From: Pedobacter sp. MC2016-05
GTDB taxonomy: Bacteria > Bacteroidota > Bacteroidia > Sphingobacteriales > Sphingobacteriaceae
DNA: 64,000 bases
Direction: 5' to 3'
Assembly: GCF_026239735.1 (NCBI RefSeq)
Contig: NZ_JAPIVT010000004.1
Span: 186,001-250,000, forward strand
Shown here: one piece after another, positions 45,078 through 54,048 of the stretch
Layout of the letters: every line of letters starts with the position of its first letter
How positions within the stretch are numbered: position 1 is the stretch's first letter
Position numbers and translations under genes: made by a program
The notes under the pieces: generated by a model
The model's input: the letters and a program-made list of their open reading frames with translations, nothing else
The model's database searches: none
Told to the model about the DNA's origin: nothing

Positions 45078-46010
45078 TTAAATTCCTACAATGTCTTTTT
45101 TCTTTTTTTGCTTCATTGTTTTTGGGATAATGGCTAAAATCTCTTCTTTCAAGGCATTCAACATTCTCATCTTAATGAAGTTTTTGTGTGTAACCAAACT
45201 AATTTCCCTTACCGGTTCTGGAGATTTAAAATGACGGATTTTATTGGTTTGTTTGGCATTTAATTCTGCAATGGCCAATTCGGGCAGCAATGTTGCACCA
45301 CCGTTCAAATCTACCATCCTCACCAAGGTTTCTACACTGCCGGTATTATATTCCAAACCCTGTAATCTGTTGTTTTTTGTTGATCGGCAAATGTTCAGCA
45401 CCTGGTTTCTCATACAATGTCCTTCATTTAATAACCATATGTTTTCATCGTTAAGGTCTTCAGCATCTACAGCTTTCTTTTTGTAAAGCTTACTGTTCTT
45501 GCTAATGTAACTTACAAAGCTTTCGTAATACAATGGCGATTCGATAATGTTAGCATCTGTTAAAGGCGTGGCCAAAATACCACAATCCAGTACACCTGTT
45601 TTTAAATGATGAATAATATCTTCGGTAGTATATTCCCAAATGAGGAGTTTTAGTTCAGGGTATTTTTCCAGCATTGCTGAAATCACCTGAGGCAGTAGAT
45701 ATGGGGCCACGGTAGGTATAACTCCAATGCGCAATTCGCCAAGTACATCTTGTTGCTGGCTATTGATGAGCTCTTTTACCTTTCCACTTTCCTGTAAAAT
45801 GATCCTGGCTTGTGCAATTATTTGCGCACCGATTTCAGTTGGAGATACTGGCTGTTTGCTTCTATCAAAGATTTTAACGCTTAGCAATTCCTCCAACTTT
45901 TGCACTTGCATGCTTAATGTTGGTTGCGTTACAAAACATTTCTCTGCAGCAATAACAAAACTCCTGTAAGTATCTACGGCAACGATGTATTCAAGCTGAA
46001 CTAAAGTCAT
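45078..46010 (-). CDS. oxyR: Hydrogen peroxide-sensing LysR regulator OxyR
   Basis: The N-terminal helix-turn-helix (LEYIVAVDTYRSFVIAAEKC, then TQPTLSMQVQKLEELL) and a LysR effector domain make up 310 residues. Two cysteines in NEGHCMRNQVLNIC fall at residues 199 and 208, the same numbers as the redox pair of E. coli OxyR, so peroxide-driven disulfide switching is expected. No catalase gene lies beside it, so targets are elsewhere. Confidence 0.95.
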   Translation of the reverse strand: MTLVQLEYIVAVDTYRSFVIAAEKCFVTQPTLSMQVQKLEELLSVKIFDRSKQPVSPTEIGAQIIAQARIILQESGKVKELINSQQQDVLGELRIGVIPTVAPYLLPQVISAMLEKYPELKLLIWEYTTEDIIHHLKTGVLDCGILATPLTDANIIESPLYYESFVSYISKNSKLYKKKAVDAEDLNDENIWLLNEGHCMRNQVLNICRSTKNNRLQGLEYNTGSVETLVRMVDLNGGATLLPELAIAELNAKQTNKIRHFKSPEPVREISLVTHKNFIKMRMLNALKEEILAIIPKTMKQKKKKDIVGI

Positions 46011-46075
46011 TATAGTTAAAATTTATTAATTTGCTCAAATATATCAATTTTAACTATCAAAAAATATAGCTTGAT

Positions 46076-47002
46076 TTAATACCTGCTTTGAAAATCCTGG
46101 TAGGCCAATTCAATCCCCTCTCTTAATTCTATTTTATGCTTCCATCCTAAATTATGCAATTTAGTTACATCCATTAATTTACGCGGGGTACCATCAGGTT
46201 TTGAGGAATCAAATACAAGCTCACCTTCAAACTGTAAAACCCCTTTTATCAGCAACGCTAAGTCTTTTATGGTAAGATCATGGCCAGTACCAATGTTGAT
46301 CAGGTTAGGCTCACTATAATTTTGCATCAGATAGAAACAGGCGTCAGCTAAATCATCAGCAAATAAAAACTCTCTCATCGGGGTACCCGAACCCCAAACC
46401 GTAACGCTTTTATGATCATTTATTTTTGCCTCGTGGATTTTCCTAATTAGCGCAGGCAAAACATGTGAATTTTCAGGATGGTAATTGTCGTTATAACCAT
46501 AGAGATTGGTTGGCATTACCGAGATAAAATTACAGCCATATTGATCACGATACGCATCGCACATTTTAATCCCTGCAATTTTAGCAATGGCATATGGTTC
46601 ATTGGTGTGCTCCAATGTGCCGGTTAATAGGTAATCTTCTTTTAATGGCTGTGGTGCCAATTTTGGATAAATACAGCTTGAGCCTAGAAACATCAATTTC
46701 TTAACACCACATAAAAAAGCATTATGAATCACATTATTTTGGATGGCTAAATTTTCATACAGGAAGTCTGCCCGGTAAGTATTGTTGGCTACAATACCGC
46801 CTACTTTGGCCGCAGCAAGAAATACATAATCTGGTTTTTCCGCCTCAAAAAACTCGGTTACGGCATGTTGATTTCTTAAATCTAATTCAGCAGAAGTTCT
46901 GGTGATTAAATTATCGAAACCTTCTGCTTCCAGCTTACGGAGAATCGCCGAACCAACCATACCGCGGTGGCCAGCAATGTATATTTTAGCGCTCTTTTCC
47001 AA
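46076..47002 (-). CDS. fcl: GDP-L-fucose synthase
   Basis: This NADPH-dependent epimerase/reductase makes GDP-L-fucose from GDP-4-keto-6-deoxymannose for surface polysaccharides. Signatures are [11 protein letters not shown] (nucleotide binding), [16 protein letters not shown] with the YxxxK catalytic motif, and [13 protein letters not shown]. The chosen start is the TTG at 47002 ([12 protein letters not shown]), 308 residues. The longer frame from 47035 overlaps a TATTTTTG box. No gmd gene is adjacent. Confidence 0.94.
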   Translation of the reverse strand: MEKSAKIYIAGHRGMVGSAILRKLEAEGFDNLITRTSAELDLRNQHAVTEFFEAEKPDYVFLAAAKVGGIVANNTYRADFLYENLAIQNNVIHNAFLCGVKKLMFLGSSCIYPKLAPQPLKEDYLLTGTLEHTNEPYAIAKIAGIKMCDAYRDQYGCNFISVMPTNLYGYNDNYHPENSHVLPALIRKIHEAKINDHKSVTVWGSGTPMREFLFADDLADACFYLMQNYSEPNLINIGTGHDLTIKDLALLIKGVLQFEGELVFDSSKPDGTPRKLMDVTKLHNLGWKHKIELREGIELAYQDFQSRY

Positions 47003-47096
47003 TGTGTTGCTTTTAAATAATCTGCAAAAATACAATTGATAAACTGAAAAGGAATCATTATGGCAGGAAAAACAACTCTGGATAATGTTTTAATTG

Positions 47097-47104
47097 TAAA
47101 TTTG
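47097..47104 (+). promoter_or_regulatory. Candidate -7 box of trmB
   Basis: TAAATTTG fits the TAnnTTTG consensus, 14 bp before the TTG start of trmB. No clear TTG lies at -33, so confidence is limited. Confidence 0.35.
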
Positions 47105-47118
47105 CCAAAAAAAAACTT

Positions 47119-47769
47119 TTGGGTAAAGATAAACTTAGACGTTTTGCTGAGATAGAAACTTTTGCAAACGTATATCAATTAGAGGAAGGGAAAGCGCTTA
47201 AAGGCCAATGGGCTGCTGAACATTTCAAAAATGATAATCCCGTCGTACTGGAGCTGGCTTGTGGCAAAGGCGAATACACGGTAAATTTGGCAACATTATT
47301 TCCTGAAAAAAATTTTATCGGTGTAGATTATAAAGGCAACCGCATCTGGCGTGGCGCAAAAACCGCCATTGAAGAAGGAATTGACAATGTTGCGTTTTTA
47401 AGAATTCAAATCGAGAATTTGTTGGATTATTTTGCTGAGGGAGAAATCGACGAAATCTGGATTACTTTTCCCGACCCTCAACCACAAGACAGCAGAGAGA
47501 AAAAACGCTTAACTTTCCCTGTGTTTTTAAATCGCTACAAAACAGTTTTAAAGCCAGGGGGCAAAGTAAATCTAAAAACGGATAACGACCAGCTTTATGC
47601 CTACACTTGTGAAAAAGTGGAGGAACTAAACTTGGTTGTACATAAAAATACTGATCATTTGTACACATCTGATTTAGCAGATAACGTGTTATCTATTAAA
47701 ACTTATTACGAAAAGAAGTATTTGCTTCACGATAAAAATATTAATTACATTCAGTTTTCATTTGAATAA
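47119..47769 (+). CDS. trmB: tRNA (guanine-N7-)-methyltransferase
   Basis: TrmB methylates G46 in the variable loop of tRNAs. The methyltransferase fold is seen in VLELACGKGEYTVNLA and IGVDYKGNRIWRGAKTA, and the family signature is TFPDPQPQDSREKKRLT. The start is a TTG at 47119 giving (M)GKDKLRRFAEIETF, 216 residues. Its stop overlaps the ATG of the next gene by one base. Confidence 0.95.
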   Translation: MGKDKLRRFAEIETFANVYQLEEGKALKGQWAAEHFKNDNPVVLELACGKGEYTVNLATLFPEKNFIGVDYKGNRIWRGAKTAIEEGIDNVAFLRIQIENLLDYFAEGEIDEIWITFPDPQPQDSREKKRLTFPVFLNRYKTVLKPGGKVNLKTDNDQLYAYTCEKVEELNLVVHKNTDHLYTSDLADNVLSIKTYYEKKYLLHDKNINYIQFSFE

Positions 47770-48098
47770 TGGATACCAACTTTTACGAAATGGTGTATGA
47801 GATTGCCCGCTTAATTCCGAAAGGGAGAGTGACTTCTTATGGCGCTATCGCGAAGAGTTTAGGAGCAGCAAAATCATCGCGAATGGTTGGTCATGCCATG
47901 AGTTACGCTGGTACAGCACACCCGAAAGTACCCGCACACCGGGTGGTAAACAGTAACGGTTTGCTTACGGGGAAATTTCATTTCGATCCACCAGAACTGA
48001 TGGAGGAATTGTTGTTGAAAGAAGGTGTGGAAGTAAAAAATGATAAGGTAGTGAACTTTAAAAAGGTATTTTGGAATCCGATGGATTTGGAGGAGTAG
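47769..48098 (+). CDS. Alkyltransferase-like protein (ATL) with PAHR in place of PCHR
   Basis: The 109-residue protein is the DNA-binding C-terminal domain of O6-alkylguanine-DNA alkyltransferases: PKGRVTSYGAIAKSLG, SSRMVGHAM and VPAHRVVNSNG. The catalytic PCHR cysteine is replaced by alanine (P55-A56-H57-R58), so it cannot repair alkylation itself. Known ATLs bind O6-alkylguanine and recruit nucleotide-excision repair. It overlaps trmB by one base and is followed, three genes on, by tag, so a DNA-repair theme is likely. Confidence 0.9.
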   Translation: MDTNFYEMVYEIARLIPKGRVTSYGAIAKSLGAAKSSRMVGHAMSYAGTAHPKVPAHRVVNSNGLLTGKFHFDPPELMEELLLKEGVEVKNDKVVNFKKVFWNPMDLEE

Positions 48099-48099
48099 C

Positions 48100-48170
48100 C
48101 AATTTCAGTTTTCAGTTTTCAATTCTCAGTTTTCAAATTCCAATTATCAATCATCAAAGTTTAATCATTC
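48100..48170. repeat. Period-7 array after the ATL gene
   Basis: Units CAGTTTT, CAGTTTT, CAATTCT, CAGTTTT, CAAATTC, CAATTAT, CAATCAT and CAAAGTT follow in register from the ATL stop codon. Seven-base periodicity is clear by eye. The array fills most of the gap before the AhpD-like gene. Confidence 0.8.
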
Positions 48171-48180
48171 AATAATTATT

Positions 48181-48534
48181 ATGGGAAAGTTAGTAAAAGA
48201 ATTTAACGGCTATCGTGAAAAAATGAACGATAGAATAATGGAAACTGCCAATACAAACATCAAACGTTTCTTCGCTTTGGATACCACTTCTTATGCCGAA
48301 GGCGCCCTCGACGTCAAAACAAAAGAAATGTTAGGTTTGGTGGCTTCAATGGTTTTGCGTTGCGATGACTGCATTAAATATCACCTGGGGAAATGCCATG
48401 ATGCAGGCGTAAACAGCGATGAAATGAATGAAATCTTTATGATCGCTAATTTAGTAGGTGGCAGTATCGTTATTCCACATTATAGAAGAGCGGTAGAGTA
48501 TTGGGATGAACTTTCGCTTAGTCCGAAGTCTTAA
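48181..48534 (+). CDS. Carboxymuconolactone decarboxylase-family (AhpD-like) protein
   Basis: The AhpD-type motif is present as CDDCIKYHLGKC (C61, C64, H68, C72) in a 117-residue all-helical protein. This is the arrangement of peroxidase-like and disulfide-shuttling family members, not a true decarboxylase. A role in peroxide or thiol stress is inferred. Period-7 repeats flank it on both sides. Confidence 0.85.
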   Translation: MGKLVKEFNGYREKMNDRIMETANTNIKRFFALDTTSYAEGALDVKTKEMLGLVASMVLRCDDCIKYHLGKCHDAGVNSDEMNEIFMIANLVGGSIVIPHYRRAVEYWDELSLSPKS

Positions 48535-48557
48535 GTCTATAGTCCTTAGTCTCTTTT
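48526..48557. repeat. Period-7 array, left border of the four-helix-bundle cassette
   Basis: The units AAGTCTT, AAGTCTA, TAGTCCT and TAGTCTC run through the AhpD-like stop codon. They are close to the reverse complement of the array at 48951-48982. Confidence 0.75.
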
Positions 48558-48586
48558 CGAAATGCTATATAAGATAAAAAGATAGC

Positions 48587-48949
48587 ATGGGAAAATTTAG
48601 AGAACTAATCGTCTACAAGAAAGGATTTTCATTGTTAATGGAAATCTACTTGTTAACAAATGACTTTCCAAAAACTGAACAATAAAGTTTAGTTGATCAA
48701 ATCAGAAGATCATCAAGATCTGTTTGTAGTAGTGTTGGAGAAGCATATAAAAAGAGAAGATATCCCAATCATTTCATTAGCAAATTAACAGATGCTGACA
48801 TGGAGAATGGTGAAACACAAGTTTGGCTTAATGTTGCATTGGCCTGCAGATATATAACTATTGAAACATTTGCTGCATTAGATTCGAAATGCGAAGAAAT
48901 TAGTAAATTGCTGAACTTCATGATTAACAATCGCGCTAAATTCGCGTAA
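48587..48949 (+). pseudogene. Four-helix-bundle protein (S23/IVP family), interrupted by a stop codon
   Basis: Translation from the ATG at 48587 gives MGKFRELIVYKKGFSLLMEI and, after one TAA at codon 33 (48683-48685), VDQIRRSSRSVCSSVGEAYKKR and a continuous helical frame to a stop at 48947-48949. This is the S23/23S-rRNA intervening-sequence (four helix bundle) family, related to the Avd accessory protein. A single substitution of TAA to a sense codon would restore a 120-residue protein. The cassette sits between inverted period-7 arrays and butts against tag by one base. Confidence 0.85.
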
Positions 48950-48950
48950 T

Positions 48951-48982
48951 ATGACTCACGACTCTAGACTGAAGACTAAGGA
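48951..48982. repeat. Period-7 array, right border of the cassette, inside the tag start
   Basis: Units GACTCAC, GACTCTA, GACTGAA and GACTAAG are in register and encode the first ten or so residues of the annotated tag reading frame. They are the inverted counterpart of the array at 48526-48557. Confidence 0.75.
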
Positions 48983-49538
48983 ATTGCAAACACGCTGCTC
49001 ATGGGCAACTTCCGACCCGCTCTACATAAAATACCATGATGAAGAATGGGGAAAGCCTGTTTATGATGATAAAATATTATTTGAGTTTTTACTTTTGGAG
49101 GGAGCACAGGCCGGCTTAAGCTGGATTACCATTCTGAAAAGAAGAGAAAATTACAGTAAGGCATTTGCAATCTTTGAAGTAGAAAAAGTAGCGGCTTTTG
49201 ATGATCAAGATGTAGAACGGCTATTGAACGACCCGGGCATCATCAGAAATAAGTTAAAAGTAAATGGTGCGATTACGAACGCTAAATTATTCATCGAAGT
49301 TCAAAAGGAATTTGGGAGTTTCTCTAAATATATGTGGGGCTTTATTCCTGATGGAAAACCAATCGAAAATAATGTAGAAAGGATGAGTGATGTTCCAGCA
49401 AAAACAGAGTTATCCGATGCCATTAGCAAAGACATGAAAAAGCGTGGCTTCAAATTCTTTGGAACCACAATATGTTATGCTTTTATGCAAGCCACCGGAA
49501 TGGTCAATGATCATTTATTAAACTGTTGCGCGAGATAA
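48951..49538 (+). CDS. tag: DNA-3-methyladenine glycosylase I
   Basis: Tag removes 3-methyladenine from DNA. The signature RCSWATSDPLYIKYHDEEWG near the N-terminus and FFGTTICYAFMQATGMVNDH near the C-terminus are diagnostic, including the zinc-binding Cys/His residues. The ATG at 48951 gives 195 residues, but its first residues come from a 7-bp repeat array. A TTG at 48984 (MQTRCSWA) matches the usual family start better, so the true start is uncertain. The gene lies after an alkyltransferase-like gene, fitting an alkylation-repair group. Confidence 0.94.
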   Translation: MTHDSRLKTKELQTRCSWATSDPLYIKYHDEEWGKPVYDDKILFEFLLLEGAQAGLSWITILKRRENYSKAFAIFEVEKVAAFDDQDVERLLNDPGIIRNKLKVNGAITNAKLFIEVQKEFGSFSKYMWGFIPDGKPIENNVERMSDVPAKTELSDAISKDMKKRGFKFFGTTICYAFMQATGMVNDHLLNCCAR

Positions 49539-49544
49539 GAGCGG

Positions 49545-50225
49545 CTACTTTTTTGTCGAGTTGTACGCTTTAATCAACTCAATTACCTCGCGACTATCAA
49601 ACGATACACTATTCTCCACTTTAGCTCTCATACTTTCATTATCCCCCAATTTTTGCAGCAAAATCGTTTTCACGCTTGCCTTTTTATCATCATCGGTAAT
49701 GGCTTTCATGGGTACTTCCTGTAACGGCCCGGCGCCTGGCTTTTCAATAAAATAACGCACAGCAGGGGCTCCGGCTGGTCGCTCTGGCGCTGCACTTCTT
49801 CCTCCACCAATACTGATTCCTCCACCCATTCCAATACCTCCAAAGCCTCCTGTTCCAGTTCCAATACCCACTGAAGGCCTAAATCTTACTTTTTTATCTT
49901 TTGTCGGTGGCATCAACGTTCCTCCTCCAAAAGCATAAAGGTTAACGGCTCCCAATTCAATCACTTTCACAAAACGATATTCAAAATTACGGCCATTAGC
50001 AAAGCCCCTACTTAGGTAGCTATCGCCATTCCAGAAAAAATTCTTTACATCCTTCGCTGGAAGTATAACATCAGCTTCGTCATTTGCACTAATCAATACA
50101 AAGAAATAATCGGTGCCTTTTATAGTACCACGGATCACCTCATCATTATTTTTAAGAATGAAATCCTGAGCAAAGGAACCTGTACTGACAGAGAGAAATA
50201 AAAGAATGCTTAATAAAATTTTCAT
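49545..50225 (-). CDS. Secreted Gly-rich protein of unknown function
   Basis: A signal peptide ending SFAQ (about residue 20) precedes a beta-rich N-terminal domain (KNNDEVIRGTIKGTDYFFV). A Gly-rich patch at about 120-150 (VGIGTGTGGFGGIGMGGG) follows, and then a charged C-terminal region. The ATG at 50225 is preferred (226 residues). It is probably an envelope protein. It shares strand and close spacing with the next gene upstream, so they may be co-expressed. Confidence 0.65.
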   Translation of the reverse strand: MKILLSILLFLSVSTGSFAQDFILKNNDEVIRGTIKGTDYFFVLISANDEADVILPAKDVKNFFWNGDSYLSRGFANGRNFEYRFVKVIELGAVNLYAFGGGTLMPPTKDKKVRFRPSVGIGTGTGGFGGIGMGGGISIGGGRSAAPERPAGAPAVRYFIEKPGAGPLQEVPMKAITDDDKKASVKTILLQKLGDNESMRAKVENSVSFDSREVIELIKAYNSTKK

Positions 50226-50271
50226 CGTGACTATGCTTCTCACAAATAACGCTACAAATTACTGAAATGTA

Positions 50272-51042
50272 TTAATTCAAGTTAATTTTAATGTTACCAG
50301 CATTTATATCGCTGTGTTTTTGCCGGAAGTTTAAAAACGCATCTTTCATTTTACCATAAGCATAACCTTTAGCATTCGAGAAATTTTTACCCAGGGCATA
50401 AAATTTATTAAGCACATAAGTATTAAAGAGAAAATTTTTCAAATCATTATCTGCCTGCGTATCCGAAAATACTTTAATTAAATTCTCTCGGTCAACAAAA
50501 GAAGCAATTCCTACCTTAATATTGAGGTACTGCATTTCTTCATTTATCAACTGCTTCGAATCTACAAAGACATCAGCTGTTTTAGCTATTGTTTCAATTT
50601 TAAGTAAATGTGGTGCAATTTCCCGTGCTAACATCTCTTTCGTTACCAACACCAATCCTTCAGGAATGTAGTAAAGGGAATCAGTATGGTAGGGATCAAC
50701 ATACAGCACCACCTGCTCTTTGGTAGAAGGATTAGTTAAGACATAACGGTCTACAATTCCAGACTTACCAGCGGTGCTCGATCTACTTGTAAAATCAATT
50801 GCAGTACCGTTCGGCCACCTAAACGAACTTTCCAATTTGGCCATGCGCAATTTCAATAAAGATCTATCTGCAAGATTAGTAAATGCACCAGTGGCGATAG
50901 GCCTTTCTACCGACGTTCCATAACCTTTGCTATAGCCTTTTGAATTTTCAAAAGTGATGTAAGTAATTAGCGAATCGGAAGGGAGCTGAGCCTTTGCAAA
51001 GCCTATAGTAAGACAAAAAATTAGTGTAGGAAATGTTTTCAT
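50272..51042 (-). CDS. Secreted protein of unknown function
   Basis: A signal peptide (MKTFPTLIFCLTIGFAKAQ) precedes 237 residues with no family I recognise. The segment TKEQVVLYVDPYHTDSLYYIPEGLVLV and a helical C-terminus are visible. It is divergent from polA. A TTG-rich or promoter-like shared region of about 110 bp lies between them. Confidence 0.65.
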   Translation of the reverse strand: MKTFPTLIFCLTIGFAKAQLPSDSLITYITFENSKGYSKGYGTSVERPIATGAFTNLADRSLLKLRMAKLESSFRWPNGTAIDFTSRSSTAGKSGIVDRYVLTNPSTKEQVVLYVDPYHTDSLYYIPEGLVLVTKEMLAREIAPHLLKIETIAKTADVFVDSKQLINEEMQYLNIKVGIASFVDRENLIKVFSDTQADNDLKNFLFNTYVLNKFYALGKNFSNAKGYAYGKMKDAFLNFRQKHSDINAGNIKINLN

Positions 51043-51151
51043 AAAGCGTTTTTCATTGATGATGTTGAAAATACGTTAATTCAATAAAAGAATTTGTTTT
51101 TTGTTGAAAAACCTGGTTACGGTTATGGGGAACTTTGGTTACTTTTATCAT

Positions 51152-53959
51152 ATGAATAAAAAACTCTTTCTTTTAGATGGGATGGCGCTGATGTACCGGG
51201 CACATTTTGCGTTGAGTAAAAATCCCCGTTTTACCTCAACAGGAATAAATACATCGGCCGTTATGGGCTTTACCAATACTTTGCTTGATGTATTAAAGAA
51301 AGAAAAACCAACACATATTGCAGTGGTTTTCGACACCGAAGCGCCTACAGAAAGACATACCTCTTTCGAAGCTTATAAGGCTCATCGGCAGGCTATGCCT
51401 GAAGATTTGGCAGCCGCCATGCCTTTTGTAATCAAACTAATCACCGGCTTTAATATCCCAGTAATTACTTCCGATGGTTATGAGGCCGATGATATTATCG
51501 GAACATTGGCCAAAAAAGCTGAACAGAAAGGTTACCAGGTGTATTGTATGACGCCTGATAAGGACTTTGCACAACTGGTATCAGAAAATATTTTCATCTA
51601 CAAACCTGCCCGTATGGGAAATGGAATGGAAATTTTGGGCGTGAAAGAGATTTTAGCCAAATGGGAAATAGAAAACGTGCTGCAGGTTATCGATATTTTA
51701 GGTTTATGGGGAGATGCCGTTGATAATATTCCAGGAATACCTGGTATTGGTGAAAAAACCGCGAAAGCGCTCATCAAACAATATGGTTCGATGGAAAATA
51801 TTATTGCGCATTCACATGAACTCAAAGGTAAGCAGCGAGAAAATGTGGAGAATTTTGCGGAGCAAGGATTAATTTCAAAAAAATTAGCCACTATCCAGCT
51901 CGACGTACCCGTTGAGTTAGATGAAGCCAGCCTAGAACTTTGCGACCCTAGTCGCGATTTATTGGAACCACTGTTTACCGAACTGGAGTTTAGAACACTT
52001 GGCAGACGGGTTTTTGGAGATGAATTTTCGGTAACTACAGCGAGGTTTCAGGAAGGAACACAAACTGATCTTTTTGGAAATCAATCTGGAGAAGCGATTC
52101 AATATACCGATACCATTGAAGAAGAATCGGCGGAGAAACTACCGGTCAAAACGATTGAAAATACCGAACATGATTATGTTTTAGTGGAAACGGCAGCGCA
52201 AAGAGCAGATTTAATTAAGCTTTTGCTAGCTGAAAAAAGGATTTCTTTTGATACGGAAACGACTGGCACTGATGCAAACATGGCTGAACTGGTTGGATTA
52301 TCGTTCTCCATAAAACCAGGCGGTGGCTATTATATTCCCGTTTCGGCAATAAGAGAAGAAGCGCAGGCGGTAGTTGACGAGTTTAGGGTGGTGCTTGAAA
52401 ATGAGCAGATAGAAAAAATTGGGCAAAATACTAAATATGATATCCTGGTATTGAAATGGTATGGTGTAGAAGTGAAAGGAAAATTGTTTGATACCATGCT
52501 TGCCCATTACCTCATTGATCCGGATACGCGACATGGGATGGATGTACTTTCTGAGAACTATTTAGGTTATTCACCAATTTCTATTACCAAACTAATCGGT
52601 GCAAAAGGTAAAAATCAGCTCACTATGCGTGATGTACCTGTAATTGATGTGGTAGATTATGCTGCTGAAGATGCCGACGTAACGCTGCAGCTGGCCCATA
52701 TTTTCGAACCAAAATTAAAAGAGCTGAATGCGGCGAAATTAGCGGAGGAAATTGAAAATCCATTGGTTTATGTTCTTGCTGACATTGAAAAAGAAGGTGT
52801 AAGGATTGATATTGACACCCTTATTGCCTACTCAAAAGAGCTGGAAACCGATATCATTAAATTTGAACAAAATGTTTATGATAAAGCAGGGATAAAATTC
52901 AATTTAGCCTCTCCGAAACAATTGGGAGAAGTTTTATTCGATAAACTTCAATTAGACCCTAAAGCGAAAAAAACTAAAACAGGTCAGTACCAAACCGGCG
53001 AAGATGTACTTACCGCCTTAGCAAGCAAAAGCGACATCGTAAAAGATATTCTGGATTTTCGTCAGTTGCAAAAATTGAAATCGACTTATGTAGACGCCTT
53101 GCCTTTAATGGTAAACCCAAAAACCGGCCGGGTGCATACCTCATACAACCAGGCTGTTGCCGCCACAGGGAGGTTGAGTTCTAACAATCCGAATTTACAA
53201 AACATCCCTATTCGTACTGAACGCGGTCGCGAAGTAAGGAAGGCATTTATTGCCCGTGATGAAAACCACATTCTGCTTTCTGCAGATTATTCGCAGATTG
53301 AGTTGAGGATTATTGCTGAAATTAGCAAAGAGGAGAACATGCTCGATGCATTCAGCAAAAATATTGATATCCACACCGCTACCGCCGCGAAAGTATATGG
53401 AATTGGCATTGAAGAGGTTGACAGTACGCAACGTAGAAATGCAAAGGCCGTAAATTTTGGAATAATCTATGGCCAATCTGCATTCGGACTTTCGCAGAAC
53501 TTAGGAATTCCGCGGAAAGAGGCTTCTGAGATTATCGAACAATATTTCACTCAATATCCTGGCATTAAGCGCTACATGAGCGATACGATGAACTTCGCCC
53601 GTGAAAATGGCTTTGTAGAAACCATAATGGGCAGAAGGCGGTATTTGCGTGATATTAATTCTGCAAATCAAACCGTACGTGGTTTTGCAGAACGAAATGC
53701 CATTAACGCACCTATTCAAGGTTCTGCCGCCGATATGATTAAGATTGCGATGATCAATATTCACAAAGAAATGAAGGCGCAAAACCTAGAATCAACAATG
53801 ACCATGCAAGTACATGATGAGTTGGTATTTGATGTATTGAAATCTGAAAAAGAGGTGATGAAAGCAATCATTCAAGATAAAATGGCAAATGCGATTAAAT
53901 TGACGGTTCCAATCGTTGTTGAAATTGGTGAAGGAGATAATTGGCTTGCTGCACATTAA
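51152..53959 (+). CDS. polA: DNA polymerase I
   Basis: The 935-residue protein has all three domains. The 5'-nuclease (about 1-300) contains DGYEADDIIGTLA and TPDKDFAQLV. The 3'-5' exonuclease (about 330-520) retains the acidic residues in ISFDTETTG and YAAEDADVTLQL, so proofreading is expected. The polymerase (about 560-935) has LSADYSQIELRI and VHDELVFDV. The ATG at 51152 is used. An earlier in-frame TTG would add 17 residues outside the family. Confidence 0.96.
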   Translation: MNKKLFLLDGMALMYRAHFALSKNPRFTSTGINTSAVMGFTNTLLDVLKKEKPTHIAVVFDTEAPTERHTSFEAYKAHRQAMPEDLAAAMPFVIKLITGFNIPVITSDGYEADDIIGTLAKKAEQKGYQVYCMTPDKDFAQLVSENIFIYKPARMGNGMEILGVKEILAKWEIENVLQVIDILGLWGDAVDNIPGIPGIGEKTAKALIKQYGSMENIIAHSHELKGKQRENVENFAEQGLISKKLATIQLDVPVELDEASLELCDPSRDLLEPLFTELEFRTLGRRVFGDEFSVTTARFQEGTQTDLFGNQSGEAIQYTDTIEEESAEKLPVKTIENTEHDYVLVETAAQRADLIKLLLAEKRISFDTETTGTDANMAELVGLSFSIKPGGGYYIPVSAIREEAQAVVDEFRVVLENEQIEKIGQNTKYDILVLKWYGVEVKGKLFDTMLAHYLIDPDTRHGMDVLSENYLGYSPISITKLIGAKGKNQLTMRDVPVIDVVDYAAEDADVTLQLAHIFEPKLKELNAAKLAEEIENPLVYVLADIEKEGVRIDIDTLIAYSKELETDIIKFEQNVYDKAGIKFNLASPKQLGEVLFDKLQLDPKAKKTKTGQYQTGEDVLTALASKSDIVKDILDFRQLQKLKSTYVDALPLMVNPKTGRVHTSYNQAVAATGRLSSNNPNLQNIPIRTERGREVRKAFIARDENHILLSADYSQIELRIIAEISKEENMLDAFSKNIDIHTATAAKVYGIGIEEVDSTQRRNAKAVNFGIIYGQSAFGLSQNLGIPRKEASEIIEQYFTQYPGIKRYMSDTMNFARENGFVETIMGRRRYLRDINSANQTVRGFAERNAINAPIQGSAADMIKIAMINIHKEMKAQNLESTMTMQVHDELVFDVLKSEKEVMKAIIQDKMANAIKLTVPIVVEIGEGDNWLAAH

Positions 53960-54048
53960 GAAATTTTATTCCTATCTTCATTAAAACTTCATCCCGATTA
54001 ATCAATTTTATATCAACAAATAAACGAGTAAAACAAAAAATTAAAGAC

